This document shows positions 11,590 through 23,465 of a stretch of DNA of 64,000 nt, one piece after another. The position numbers were made by a program, and so were the translations under genes. The notes beneath the pieces are model-generated. The model made no database searches, was not told the DNA's origin, and worked only from the letters and a program-made list of their open reading frames with translations. Source of the DNA: Diplolepis rosae (lineage: Eukaryota > Arthropoda > Insecta > Hymenoptera > Diplolepididae); assembly GCA_030998225.1 (NCBI GenBank), contig JAPYXD010000680.1:744001-808000 (forward strand). The letters are read 5' to 3'. Positions within the stretch are counted from its first letter, which is position 1. Every line of letters starts with the position of its first letter.

Positions 11590-11816
11590 TTAAGAAAGGT
11601 TTTCTATTATCTTCTATTGTATATATTAAATTTTCAAAGGGATATTTTGTATACAAAAATTTTTTTCACATTAATTTTGATTTTTAAAAGATTATTCCAT
11701 ATTTTTGACGAAAAAATGTCTTTTGAATATGATTTTAAGAAACTTCTCCAAAAAAGTCTAGTAATTTATTAATTTAAGACATTTTTTTCTGAAATTGAGG
11801 TCATTTAATTATTACA

Positions 11817-12011
11817 CACTGAGAAAACAGTTTTGTCAAATCAACAAAAATATTTGGTTAGTATTTAGCTAACAAAAATCTTTTGTTGTGCCAATAAAAC
11901 ATTTTGCTATATCAAACAAATTTTGTTGGTTAAACAAAATGTTTTGTTGGGACAAAAAAATATTTTGTCAGGATAACAAAAAAAGTTTTGTTGGATAAAT
12001 TTTTTTCTCAG
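11817..12011. mobile_element. Short CACTGAGAAAA MITE, second copy
   Basis: CACTGAGAAAACAG at the left and TTTTTTCTCAG at the right (the last two bases have decayed). The interior is almost the same as 37567-37763, with alternating AACAAAA and TTTTGTTG units. Confidence 0.72.
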
Positions 12012-12835
12012 AACAGTTTTATAAGATTTTTTTCCAATGTTTTTGAGGTTTTTACTAATTTATTAAAATATTTTTGAAATATCTCTAAACATATGCAGAT
12101 TTTAGGGAATATTATTATTTTATATCACTAATATTTGTTTTCGCAAACCGTGTTTACCACAATGTAAAAATTACTCAAGGATTTATTCAGAGAATTGCTT
12201 AAACGTTGATTTCCATATACTCTACTTAATTTTCCCCAAAGTTTAGTATGAGGAATTCACTCACAACTTTCAGGGATATTAAATACAAAAAATCTGCCCG
12301 CTTTGCGGGCATATTCTCATAGCGCGCTTCGCGCGCAGATCGCTTCGCTCGCAAGTTTGAGCGCAAGTTTGTGCTCTTCACATACACTCAAGTTTATTTA
12401 TTATAATTTGATAATGAAGCTCAAACCAATTTTATAATAATATCACAGATGATGTGAATTACACATTTTCTCAAAGTCACTCAATTTCTTTTTAAAATTA
12501 AGTGAAACAGGAAATTCAATTTACTTAAGGCTCTATCAGCCTTAAGGAACACATTCTCATCATGGCGCTCGCGCTTCGCGCTCGATTTTCTGTATACATT
12601 TCAGTAACTTTTTAATAAATTACATGATTAAAATAATTTATTTTCTTCCAAATCTCTCAAAAAGGAAAAACAATCGTAGACTTTATTTAAGGAAACGATT
12701 TTGCAGAACAACGCTTATTTCGTATCTTACATATTTTGGTGAAAAAAATCGGATTTTTTTAATATTCATAATCAAAACATAAAATATACATCCTGTCCCG
12801 AAATGTCTTAATGAGAATTTGTACACCTCATTTAG

Positions 12836-13777
12836 GCAAACAATTTTCCATCTAAACGTTTTTTTTGTATCTCTCATATTTTGTCTAAAAAATGGAATTT
12901 TTGAATTTTAATCGTATTTTTTGGAATTGAAACGAAAAATATATGTTTTATCAGAAACTGTGTGAGACAAAATTTGTAGATCTTTTTGAAACGAACAACT
13001 TTGTATTCTTACGTTTTTTTCGTGTTCCGAATATTATTGCTAAAAATTGAATTTTGGATTTTCAATAGTTTTTTTTTAATTAAAAAGATAAATATGCATC
13101 TTATGAAAAAATGTTACGATTCAAATTTGTAGGTCTTTATTTATTTAATAATATTGTATCATAACGTTTTTTCGTATCTCGTATAATTTATTTAACTTGA
13201 AAATGGAATTTTGATATTGAGTTTTTTCGAATTTGAATATGCTGTGACATTTCTAATTTTGATTTAATCAAAAAATGTTATCAGGATAATTTGTAGAGAT
13301 TTATGAGCAAACAATTTTCCATCTAAACGTTTTTTTTGTATCTCTCATATTTTGTCTAAAAAATGGAATTTTTAAATTTTAATCGTATTTTTTGGAATTG
13401 AAACGAAAAATATATGTTTTATCAGAAACTGTGTGAGACAAAATTTGTAGATCTTTTTGAAACGAACAACTTTGTATTCTTACGTTTTTTTCGTGTTCCG
13501 AATATTATTGCTAAAAAATTGTATTTTGGATTTTCAATAGTTTTTTTTTTTAATTAAAAAGATAAATATGCATCTTATGAAAAAATGTTACAATTCAAAT
13601 TTGTAGGTCTTTATTTATTCAATAATATTGTATCATAACTTTTTTTCGTATCTCGTATAATTTAACTGGAAAATGGAATTTTGATATTGACTTTTTTCGA
13701 ATTTGAATATGCTGTGACATTTCTAATTTTGATTTAATCAAAAAATGTTATCAGGATAATTTGTAGAGATTTATGAG
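12836..13777 (+). repeat. 471-bp tandem duplication within the dispersed repeat
   Basis: Two adjacent near-identical units, 12836-13306 and 13307-13777. The phrase gcaaacaattttccatct starts each unit and the spacing is about 471 bp. Other copies of the repeat (17840-20255, 36365-37850) carry a single unit, so the duplication is specific to this copy. Confidence 0.8.
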
Positions 13778-13976
13778 CACTATCAAAAACCAGTATTGAA
13801 ATTTTTGATTTTTTCATAAAGTTATTTTCAAAAACACAAAAGTAGTGCTCAATCCCTCAATTTTGATTGGATGTGGCTGGTTAACGAACTTGTCCTTACT
13901 TTTTCGGCTCCGATAAAGTGTACCAAAGCTCAATTCAATCTGATAATTCTATCGAGAGTTATGCCGCACACGACCT

Positions 13977-14002
13977 ACAGACAGACAGACAGACAGACAG
14001 AC
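13977..14002 (+). repeat. (ACAG)n microsatellite
   Basis: About six ACAG units, present at the same place in most copies of the dispersed repeat (reverse complement at 17539-17562 and 36489-36512). Unit number differs between copies. Confidence 0.9.
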
Positions 14003-14436
14003 ACTTTCGTAAAAACCCTTTTTTATGACTCAGGGGGTCTCAAAACGTAAAGATTTGATGAAAATATCGAAAGTCATTTTTCACATAAAACCAATACCTT
14101 CTCATCCATGATGAGAATGTAAAAATCAAAGTTTCAAAGAATACACCCTAAAATAGTAAATTAGAAGATATTTTAAGAAGATATCTCAAAATCGTTGGAA
14201 GTACAAATCTTCAACAAAAATATTTTGTAAACTCTAATAAATTGTAGAGAACTTAGGTTAAGAGGTACAGTTGCAATAATTTTACATCTTACCCTATTTG
14301 CCTTAAAAATACTTTTTAATTACTGAAAATGAAAAGCATTCAAATAATATAAAAAATAGAGTTCCATTTTATGTGATTAAGTTTTTTTTCTATGTGTATT
14401 TCATGAAAAAAATTGAGGTATGAATTTTAAGAATAT

Positions 14437-14697
14437 TTGGTGAGGAAAAGTTTCACAAGAAAAAAAAAGCCTCTTGCAGGTTTTGATGAAACCGCAAGAG
14501 CTCGAGTAGCGGGATATTTAAAAAAGTTACTTCCTCGGCATGCCCATGCCATTAAGAAGAAGATTCTCGCTTCTTGTAAGCGTTTAGAGCATGGAAAACG
14601 TGCAGTACGTCTTTCCCGAACGCGCTGGGCTGACAGAATACATGTCACGCCTGAACAACTCTGTGCTTTTCCCAACAACGAACGACTTTCGCTCTAA
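14437..14697 (+). pseudogene. Coding-like GC-richer fragment, possibly ubinuclein-like
   Basis: An 86-codon open frame that is noticeably richer in GC than its surroundings and basic in composition. The core, around AGFDETARARVAGYLKKLLP followed by KKILASCKRL, resembles in spacing the conserved middle domain of ubinuclein/yemanuclein histone chaperones (a helix, then a LLP turn, then K-rich helix). There is no ATG start; the frame opens with TTG, and a CTCTTGCAG acceptor-like site lies within it. It could be a single exon, a retrocopy fragment or a transposon gene piece. The family suggestion is weak. Confidence 0.35.
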
Positions 14698-15099
14698 AAA
14701 TCTGTTCGTTTTTTGCTCCATCTTCCTATTTTCTTCTCCCTTCAACGATAAGTCAATCTTACTGAAAAGAAAGAGAGAAAATAAAAATACGAGGATTTAA
14801 ATTTAAAGCCGAAGACGTGTTCTTAAGTGCGTTGCATTTAGAAACCTCCCTTTCATTTCTCACTTACTTCTATTCTCACTGTCAATCCCTTATCAGACGA
14901 ACTAAGCTGATTTACTTTTTCGAAAAATATTCACCTCTATTTTATAGAATATTCTATAAATGGACAGTTTCCAAATGTGAAATTGAAGTCTAACCACTTT
15001 CACTTACTTCCTTAATTTGTTTTTCAATTATATACTTCTACTTAAAATTATAGGTCAATCTGTTGTTTCAGCTATTGTTAAAGTGTCTTCATTTTAATA
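14698..15099. other. No gene recognised
   Basis: AT-rich sequence with no paired motifs noticed, between the coding-like fragment and a diverged repeat body. Confidence 0.4.
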
Positions 15100-15470
15100 A
15101 AATTACTTTGAAATTCCTATTCTCATATGAGCATGAAAGTTTGCTGGTGACCATTTTTTCATATGGGTTATATCTTTTGTTTATATATTAATGAAAGGTA
15201 TTTATAATGTTATTAAAAATAAGAACTTTTGGTTTCCGAAAAAACTATACGAGATACGGAAAAAAATTTAGGGACAAAATTATTCATCTAAAGAAAATAT
15301 AGAAATTTACTTCAGACCATTTCGAAAATGAAACATTTCATTTTGCACCAAATCTATGCGAGACATGAAAAAATGTTGAGAAACGAAATTTTTCATTTCG
15401 AAAAGATCTACAAATCAGCTATCGACTAATTTTTCAAAAGAGACATCTTTTCATTAATTCATCAAAAACG

Positions 15471-16761
15471 CACTGAGAAAATGGTTTTACTTGACCAATC
15501 AAAATTTTGTTGCCGCAACAAAATGATTTTGTTTTTATTTGTGCAACAAAACTGTTTTGTTGATCCAGCAACATTTTTTTGTTGGTTCTCTTTGTTAGTC
15601 TAACAAAAATGTTTTGTTGGTCGAACAAAATGCTTTTGTTGAGGCAAAGAAATTTTTTTATCAGCCCAATAAATCATTTGTTGGCTCAACAAAATTTGTT
15701 GGTTAGCCTGGCAAAATAGTCCTGTTGTCCTAACAAAATACTTTTGCTCTTTTGAAATTATATAATTTCGCAGCTTTGTTTCAAATCTCATTTAAATTCC
15801 AAGCACTTTATTTTCTAAAAGTTTTTCAAGGAAGGAACTGCTGGGCATGAGAGTCTCAAATGCTTCTTTATCTATACCTTGCTCTAAAAAGTATAAAGAT
15901 AAGTCTTAATATATTTAATAATTTAATTTGAGACACATAAAAAGTATTTAAAAATAATAAAAGTATAACGATGAATATATCTAGGTTAACATTTTGACTA
16001 TACTTAATAGTTACTATAGGATTTTAAAATGAGTCTCAGAAATATTACGTGAAAAAAGGTTAAAACTTTATTGTTTAAAGGAACACAAAAAAAGAGTATT
16101 ATAAAAGGTGTGATACATCCTACTTCTTACGGCGTTGTCGCCAGACTGACTGGTCTATTTTCGAAACTCTAACATTTTTTGCTCGGCCGCTGTAGCTTCT
16201 GGGAACCGAAGCTCGCCGCCTGAATTCACCGAACCGAAGGAACCGAGGCTCGCTGGCCAAATTTCCAGAATTGACAACTCCTAGAACTAAAGTGGCTCTT
16301 AGAATTAAAATCGCATTTCCCGATTCTACATTACTTTTGAAGGTGAAAATGAGACATCTTAAACCTCAGTCCTCTAGAACTCGTCTTGTTTCCTTGTCTG
16401 TCATATTATTTAAATTACACATCACATACAATTGACTAATGAAAATGTATTTCAATTGAGCATCGAGAACAATAGCGGCGTCCGTCATTTTAAACATAAA
16501 CGTGCTTCCGTCTCCGGCTAACAATAAGTGAACACGCATGCGTGATCGCGTATCTAATTAGTCTAACTAAACAGTCTTGTTCGTTCAACGAAACTTTGTT
16601 TAGGCATTAAAATAATACTCAACAAAATAATTTTATGTCAACAACACAATATTTGGTGGCCAAACAAAATAATTTGGTGATAAAAACTAAAATTATGCAA
16701 TGGCAACAAAAACTGCTTAACAAAACGCTTTTGTTGTGATGCCTAAATTTTTTTTTCAGTT
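15471..16761. mobile_element. Long member of the CACTGAGAAAA family
   Basis: Begins CACTGAGAAAATGGTTTT and ends with a decayed TTTTTTTCAGT. Both margins contain the AACAAAA/TTTTGTTG units that make up the short MITEs of the family. The interior of about 0.8 kb contains a SAM-like coding scrap on the minus strand (15735-15908) and a GC-richer stretch (16120-16560) with no frame I recognise. This may be closer to the parental element than the 155-200 bp copies. Confidence 0.55.
15735..15908 (-). pseudogene. SAM-domain-like fragment
   Basis: The minus-strand frame reads FLEQGIDKEAFETLMPSS, then FLEKLL, one in-frame stop, and MRFETKLRNYI. The order 'F-x-x-x-x-ID-x-E-A-F-x-x-L', then 'L-E-K-L' and 'R-x-x-x-x-K-L' is that of the C-terminal half of sterile alpha motif domains. 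The N-terminal helices are absent and the stop shows decay. It lies inside the long CACTGAG element, so it is likely element-borne. Confidence 0.45.
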
Positions 16762-17404
16762 TGTTTTCATGAAAATCATAAATTCAATTTTCATACCAAA
16801 ATATACGAGATAAGAAAAAAATGTTAAAGAAAAAAAATGTTTATTCCAAAAAGATCTACAACTTTTGTTTCGAACATTTTTTCATATGAGTTATACTATT
16901 TGTATAATAATGAAAAATATTATTATAAATGAAAAACTTTTTCTGAGCAAAACTCTACCCAAAATACGAAAAAAATGCTGAGAAAGGAAATTTTTCGTTT
17001 AAAAAAAATCTACAAATCCTCAATAACGTTTTCATAAAAAATACAAATTCAATTTTCCTGCAAAAATATACAAGATACGGACAAAATTGTTTATTTCAAA
17101 AGGATCTAAGCTATTGTTGTTGAACATTTTTTCATGGAAGTTATATCTTTTTCTTATTAATAAAAAATATTATTGAAAATAAAAGACTCTCTTTCCAAGC
17201 AAAATTCTACGCGGAATACGAAAAAAATGTTGGGGACAAAATTTTTCATCTCAAGAAGTTATACAAATTTACTACCGACCATTTTTTGATCGGACACATA
17301 GTTTTTGTTTTAATTGTAAAAAACGTAATCAAAAATGAAACATTCCATTTTGCACGAAATCTATGCGAGATACAAATAATTATTTACATCCAAAATATTT
17401 ACAA

Positions 17405-17530
17405 TTTTTTTTTACATTCACATCATAGATGAGAAGGTATTGGTTTTATGTGAAAAATGACTTTCGAAATTTTCATCAAATCTTTACGTTTTGAGACCCC
17501 CTGAGTCAGAAAAAATGGTTTTTACGAAAG

Positions 17531-17561
<31 letters not shown>

Positions 17562-17849
17562 GGGTCGTATGCGGCATAACTCTCGATAGAATCATCAGAT
17601 TGAAATGAGCTTTGGTACACTTTATCGGAGCCGAAAAAGTAAGGACAAGTTCGTTAACCAGCCACATCCAATCAAAATTGAGGGGTTGAGCACTACTTTT
17701 GTGTTTTTGAAAATAATTTTTTGAAAAAATCAAACATTTCAATACTGGTTTTAGATAGGGCTCATAAATCTCTAAAAATTATCCTGATAACTTTTTTTGA
17801 TTAAATCAAAATTAGAAATGTTACAGCAGATTCAAATTCGAAAAAATCT
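17405..17849 (-). repeat. Dispersed repeat tail, inverted copy
   Basis: Starts with a variant of the tail hairpin (ttcacatcatagatgagaag), followed by gagaccccctgagtc, (TGTC)n at 17539-17562 and the conserved block containing aaccagccacatccaatc. It runs head-on into the plus-oriented copy at 17840, sharing the GCCCGCTTCGCGGGC hairpin, so the two copies form a large inverted pair. Confidence 0.75.
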
Positions 17850-20255
17850 GCCCGCTTCGCGGGCACATTCTCATCGCGCGCAGCTCGCTTTGCTCCCAAG
17901 TTTGAGCGCGCCTAGGGCGCGCGATTCGATCGTCGCGCTTCGCGCTCCGTTCCTTCTGGACCTCGCGCTTCGCGCTCGGTCTTGTGCTCTTCGCATGCAT
18001 TTAAGTTTATTTCTTATATTTTGATACTAAAGCTCAAACCAATTTTATAATAATATTACAGATGATGTGAATTACACATTTTCTCAAAGTCACTGAATTT
18101 CTTTTTGAACTTAAGTGAAACAGGAAATTCAATTTACTTAAGGCTCTATCGGCCTTAAGGAACACATTCTCATCATGACACTCGCGCTTCGCGCTCGATT
18201 TTCTGTATACATTTCAGTATAACTTTTTAATAAATTACATGATTAAAAGAATTTACTTTCTTCCAAATATCTAAAAAAGGAAAAACAATCGTAGACTTTA
18301 TTTAAGGAAACGATTTTGCAGAACAACGCTTATTTCGTATCTCACATATTTTGGTGAAAAAAATCGAATTTTTTCAATATTAAAAATCAAAACATAAAAT
18401 ATACATCCTGTCCCGAAATTTCTTTATGAGAATTTGTAGACCTCATTTAGGCAAACAATTTTCCATCTAAATGTTTTTTTTGTATCTCACATATTTTGTC
18501 TAAAAAATGGAATTTTTTAATTTTAATCGTATTTTTTGGAATTGAAACGAAAAATATATTTTTCATCAGAAACTGTGTTAGACAAAATTTGTAGATCTTT
18601 TTGAAACGAACAACTTTGTACACGGAGAAAAATAGATAGTAGAAATGAGATTCTAGAATGTTGGATATTACCTTATATCATCTAGATTATACTACATAAT
18701 ATCTAATATATTTTCTTGAATATACAAGATATTAATGACCAATAACAATTTATATTCAAAATTTACAATATTAGATATTAAACTTTAATATCTAAGATAT
18801 TATTGACAGTAGCGTGCACGTGCCTGAGGAAAAGTCACGTGATCAAAGTCTTTGAATTCCATATAATTTGTCTATCCCGCTCGCCCATAGGTTTGCTGGT
18901 CGCGTGGTTTTTGGTTTCGATACTGAATTAATAATGTTGTGTCTATATGAAGTTTTGAAGTGTCATTTTTGACAAAATTTTATATTACCAATACTGAAAT
19001 CACTAAGTATCTATCTATATAAGTATGTTATTTTTATACCTTCAATCTTTGAAATGAATTTTCTAACCTCTCAATAACTCGTTCTTTATGTAGCCGTTTT
19101 TAAATTCAACATCGAATCGGAATTTACTTACTGGAATTCGTAATAGATTCCCAATCTTTACAATTATGTTGAACGCTTTTACAATCTCCATTTATCAATA
19201 GGTTGCCTTGATTTTGAGAATAATAATCAACCAAATATATGGACTTGCGAAAACTCTTAGATCGAGGAATTTGAGAAAAAAAGGAGATTATAAGAAAATT
19301 TTAATTCCTTAATCAACCATTATTTATATCATGTTATATTTTCTTAATTTCATTTTTTCTTACAATTTTTCAATCAGTATTTTTACATAATTATTTGACA
19401 ATTTCATGCAATGACATAAATATTGACTTTAATTATCTAGGATATTACAGTTTAATATCTCGAATACTATGACCTGATATCTAATGTATTTCAGCTTAAC
19501 ATCTGAGATATTTCAAATTAACATATTGGATTCTTTACTTCAATATCTTAGATATTGCGAAATAACATATTTTTTAAATATCTACAGATACTTTGTTTCA
19601 ATATCTAGATGGCTGTCCCATAGTTAAATCGCAAATATATTATCTGCTAATATCAAGATATTGCGGTTTACTATCTATTTTTCTCCGTGTATTCTTACGT
19701 TTTTTTGGTATTTCGAATATTATTGTTAAAAAAGGGAATTTTAGATTTTCAATAGTTTTTTTTTAATTAAAAAGAAAAATATGCATCTTATGAAAAAATA
19801 TTACGATTCAAATTTGTAGGTCTTTATGTAGAAAAAAATATTGTATCATAACGTTTTTTCGTATCTCGTATAATTTAACTGGAGAATGGAATTTTGATAT
19901 TGACTTTTTTCGAATTTGAATCTGCTGTAACATTTCTAATTTTGATTTAATCAAAAAATGTTATTAGGAAAATTTGTAGAGATTTATGAGCACTATCAAA
20001 AACCAATATTGGAATTTTTGATTTTTTTAAAAAATTATTTTCAAAAACACAAAAGTAGTGCTCCATCCCTCAATTTTGATTGGATGTGGCTGGTAAACGA
20101 ACTTGTCCTTACTTTTTCGGCTACAGACAGACACTTTCGTAAAAACCATTTTTTCTGACTCAGGGGGTCTTAAAACGTAAAGATTTGATGAAAATTTCGA
20201 AAGTCATTTTTCGCATAAAACCAATACCTTCTCAACCATGATGAGAATGTAAAAA
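17840..20255 (+). repeat. Dispersed repeat, plus copy interrupted by a 1069-bp element
   Basis: Head hairpin GCCCGCTTCGCGGGC at about 17849, a GC-rich head with many CGCGCTTCGCGCTC phrases to 17985, then the same body as 12410-13800 and the tail ending near 20250. A transposon is inserted at a TA at 18619-18620. The CTGT microsatellite has contracted to two units (20124-20133). Confidence 0.78.
18621..19689. mobile_element. 1069-bp TA-flanked element with CACGGAGAAAAATAG ends
   Basis: Inverted ends CACGGAGAAAAATAGATAGTA on both sides (the left and right are the same for 21 bp), flanked by TA at 18619-18620 and 19690-19691. The empty site is visible in the paralogous repeat at about 13475 (ttgtattcttacg), which confirms both borders. 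The interior has no open frame but both end regions are filled with ATATCTnAGATATT-type palindromes. The TA duplication suggests the Tc1/mariner superfamily. A truncated relative is at 60267-60462. Confidence 0.85.
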
Positions 20256-21240
20256 GTCAATATCAAAATTCCTATTTCCAGTTAAATTATACGAGATACG
20301 AAAAAACGTTATGATACAATATTATTTTCTACATAAAGTCCTACAAATTTGAATTGTAACATTTTTTCATAAGATGCATATTTTTCTTTTTAATTCAAAA
20401 AAAAATATTGAAAATCCAAAATTCAATTTTTTTAACAATAATATTCGAAATACGAAAAAAACGTAAAAATACAAAGTTGTTCGTTTCAAAAATATCTACC
20501 AATTTTGTCTCACACAGTTTCTGATAAAAAATATATTTTTCGTTTCAATTCCAAAAAATACGATTAAAATTCAAAAATTCCATTTTTTAGACAAAATATG
20601 TGAGATACAAAAAAAACGTTTAGATGGAAAATTGTTTGCCTAAATGAGGTCTACAAATTCTCATTGAGACATTTCGGGACAGGAGGTATATTTTATGTCT
20701 TCATTTTTAATATTAAAAAAATTCGATTTTTTTCACCAAAATATGTGAGATACGAAATAAGCATTGTTCTGCAAAATCGTTTCCTTAATTAAAATCTACG
20801 ACTGTCTTTTATTTTTGAGAGATTTGGAAGAAAATAAATTATTTTAATCATGTAATTTATTAAGAAGTTACTGAAATGTATACAGAAAATCGAGCGTGAG
20901 TATCATGATGAGAATGTATTCCTTTAGGCTGATAGAGCCTTAAGTAAATTGAATTTCCTGCTTCACTTAAACTGAAAAAGAAATTTTAGTGAATTTGAGA
21001 AAATGAGTAATTTACATCATCTTTAATATTATAAAATTGGTTTGAGCTTCAGTATCAAATTATAATAAATAAACTTGAATGTATATGAAGAGCACAAGAA
21101 CGAGCGCGAAGCGCGAGGTCCAGAAAGAACGGAGCGCGAAGCGCGACGATGAAATCGCGCGCCCTAGGCGCGCTTAAACTTGCGAGCTGCGCGCGAAGCG
21201 CGCGATGAGAATGTGCCCGCAAAGCGGGCAGATTTTTTTT
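20252..21240 (-). repeat. Dispersed repeat, inverted 5'-truncated copy
   Basis: Starts abruptly in the body (without tail) and runs through to the GC-rich head and the GCCCGCaaaGCGGGC hairpin at about 21218-21232. Together with 17840-20255 it makes a 3-kb inverted pair. Confidence 0.78.
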
Positions 21241-21249
21241 AATACAAAT

Positions 21250-21510
21250 GTGGCTCCAATGGATATAAAGTAAAAATTGAGCGTGAAAGGCCAGTATTAC
21301 TGGTGAAAATGTGTTCAGAATGTAGAATGTATTGACATTTAGAATATTATAAAATTGACTTGAGTTCCAGTATCAAATTACAAGAAATAAACTTAAACCT
21401 ATGCGAAGAACATGAGATCGAGCGTGAAACGCGACGCTCGAATCGCGCTGCAGGCGCGCTCTAATTTGCAAGCGCGCGATAAGAATGTGCTCGCGAAGCG
21501 GACAGAGTTT
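21250..21510 (-). repeat. Dispersed repeat, further partial head copy
   Basis: Repeats the last part of the preceding copy (gtatcaaattacaagaaataaactta, then GCGCGCTC-rich DNA, then gcgaagcggacag). It lies directly after 20252-21240 in the same direction, so heads have been duplicated in tandem. Confidence 0.65.
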
Positions 21511-22640
21511 TAATAACCATTACTAGATAATTGTATCGCCGATTCACTTATATATTTGAACACAAACATCGCAAGGAAGATAATTATCGTAATATAAGGA
21601 AAACTAGCTCAGGGAACCTTGCCGATGAAACATAATCAACACCTTTCAAAGAATCTCATTTTCAACATAATATTTTTAATCAAGTTGAGCGCATAAGATT
21701 TCTCTTCAGAGGGTGAGGAACCCCTCTCATCTAGTGGAATCTTAAGATTCTTGCACCCGCTAGTGCGGTTCTTGATAAACATCCTTCAATAAAAACTCGT
21801 TAAACCAATCTATGCCAATCAATTTATCAATTTGCATTGCAGGTCGGAGAATAAGGCAAAAACGAATCTAGAAATTTTATCAGGCGATGATTCTGTGAGG
21901 AGAGCAAGAAAAAAAAACAAATTTCTCTTCGATTAAAATCAAAGAATTCCTATAAAATGCTGAATTAAAAAGACGCCAAAACATTGCCGAAAAACAGATA
22001 TTTTACTTTATTATGAATTAAACGGTTTAAAAACAAAGTTCATAATTTCTAGAACAATATACATTTTTACTAAAGATTTCATAGCAATTCAGAAAAGTTC
22101 AGAAAATGTATACTATAAATATGATTCAGTGAGATTTCACTGATTGACATTCAAAACCATTACTGGTTTAATCTAGTGAACCATCTCTAGCTACTTGAAT
22201 TATTGGATAAGAATAATCAGCAATATTTTGAATTCTTTCAGAATCTTTCAGCAAATCACAACAATTGTTCAAATATCACAAAAAGTTCGAAATTATCCAT
22301 ATGTAGTGTACATATAAAAACTTTTGTATTTTTGCAATTCGAAAACGTTCTAAAATACTTCATGAATCAATTAAAGTGTCTAAAAGCCACATAGATTAGA
22401 ATTATTATTAAACTTTTGTAATTAACTTAGTTACAATTTTAACACTATCAATTTTTCATTACAAAAAATATCAATAGAGGCTACATGGTCTTTATTGAAA
22501 TATGAGTATATTTTAATCAGTGAAAAATACTAATTTTCGGTAATACTAGATTGCCTAAGAAATTCACAAAAACAAATCTGAGAGAGCATAAGAAAATCTT
22601 ACTTCAGAAACTTCTTGACTTCCCAAGCAGAAAGGGGGAG
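21511..22640. other. No gene recognised
   Basis: AT-rich sequence. The only notable motif is cagtgagatttcactg near 22128-22143, a palindrome whose partner cattcagtgagattccact recurs near 23267. Confidence 0.4.
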
Positions 22641-23260
22641 GGTCTCTAAGTCCGGTTTTTGGCCCAATTTAGATTGGGCCCAAAAAATTCGAAAAAATTC
22701 CTAAAGTATCTACTAACGATAAGAAGTCGATTCCGCACTAAACGGACCACCCTCATCCCCCCTATTCACCCCGAGCACCCCTTAAAAAATGAAAACTTCA
22801 CCGCTTCTATGCAGTGTTTTTGGGAAAAAACCCAATAAAAAAAAACCAGAAAAATACATATACAGGTTTTTGGGGTCGCTGATTTTGTATCCGAGGTCCT
22901 TGACCTCTATTATATCAGATTCAAGGTCATTTGAAGATCAAACTGCAAAAAATCCGACAAAAAATCCAGAAAAATACATACATAGGTTTTTGGGGTTATA
23001 ATGGAGATCAACGGACCTCGGATTCGAAATCAGCGACCCCAAAAACCTATGTATGTATTTTTCTGGATTTCAGTCAGTGGCCCAGACCAGGGAGCCTAAG
23101 ATCGGGAATAAAACGCACGGCCCGACCAGGATCAGATCTGGCAGCCTGACTTCCGGTAAGGACCCCGTCGGGCGCAGCATTTCATCACCAGTCGGGACCC
23201 TGATGCGGCGATTCCTGCCCTGGTTTCCGCAAGAAAAAGAAATGCGGAGATCACCTCTCT
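22641..23260. repeat. Inverted and direct repeats, GC-richer patch
   Basis: The unit 'ccagaaaaatacata.a.aggtttttgggg' appears directly at 22843-22877 and 22968-22997 and inverted at 23036-23078. The accompanying 'gaccccaaaaacc / ggtttttggggtc' arms and 'ccgaggtcc / ggacctcgg' give an inverted repeat of about 230 bp. GGCCCAATTTAGATTGGGCC near 22661 is a separate perfect palindrome. No coding sequence is recognisable; overlapping frames here are repeat-derived. Confidence 0.55.
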
Positions 23261-23465
23261 AAATTTCATTCAGTGAGATTCCACTAATAAATTAACTGTA
23301 CATAAGTTACTTACTTTAATTGCATTGAAAAGCAGTAAAATCGTCACCAAGAATGATTAGCACTACTCAAATGGTAAAACAAATTCCATTGATTAGCTTC
23401 AATGACAATTTCACTGCTTTTTAGTGAGTACAAACGGCTTTTCGGTGAAATTTTTACTGACTGTA

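Larger units (their letters stand above)
12287..14124 (+). repeat. Dispersed hairpin-ended repeat, most complete copy
   Basis: An unclassified interspersed repeat. Its head is aaaatctGCCCGCtttGCGGGC, a hairpin, followed by about 60 bp built of CGCGCTTCGCGC-type palindromes. The body is AT-rich with many 'cgtatctc.tat.tt' phrases. The tail has a CAGA/CTGT microsatellite, the phrase gactcagggggtctcaaaac and finally ttctcatccatgatgagaat, itself a hairpin. Other copies or pieces are at 262-405, 17405-21510, 36365-37850, 40355-41540 and 56310-56505. No protein frame is conserved between copies. Hairpins at both ends are compatible with a rolling-circle (Helitron-like) element, but I could not identify the required 5' TC and 3' CTRR. 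Confidence 0.7.
15100..17404 (-). repeat. Diverged dispersed-repeat body hosting a long CACTGAG element
   Basis: 15100-15470 and 16762-17404 carry phrases of the dispersed repeat in reverse orientation ('atacgagatacgaaaaaa', 'aaaagatctacaaat', 'cattttttcat') but heavily diverged and with several tandem-like reiterations. They are split by the element at 15471-16761. Confidence 0.55.

Noticed and set aside
13977..14002. Regular repeats considered as a CRISPR-like array
   Set aside because: It is a plain tetranucleotide microsatellite without spacers, present in each copy of the dispersed repeat.
22789..23262. Three overlapping plus-strand frames
   Set aside because: They follow direct and inverted copies of the 'ccagaaaaatacata' unit and a GC-rich patch; no protein similarity is recognisable.
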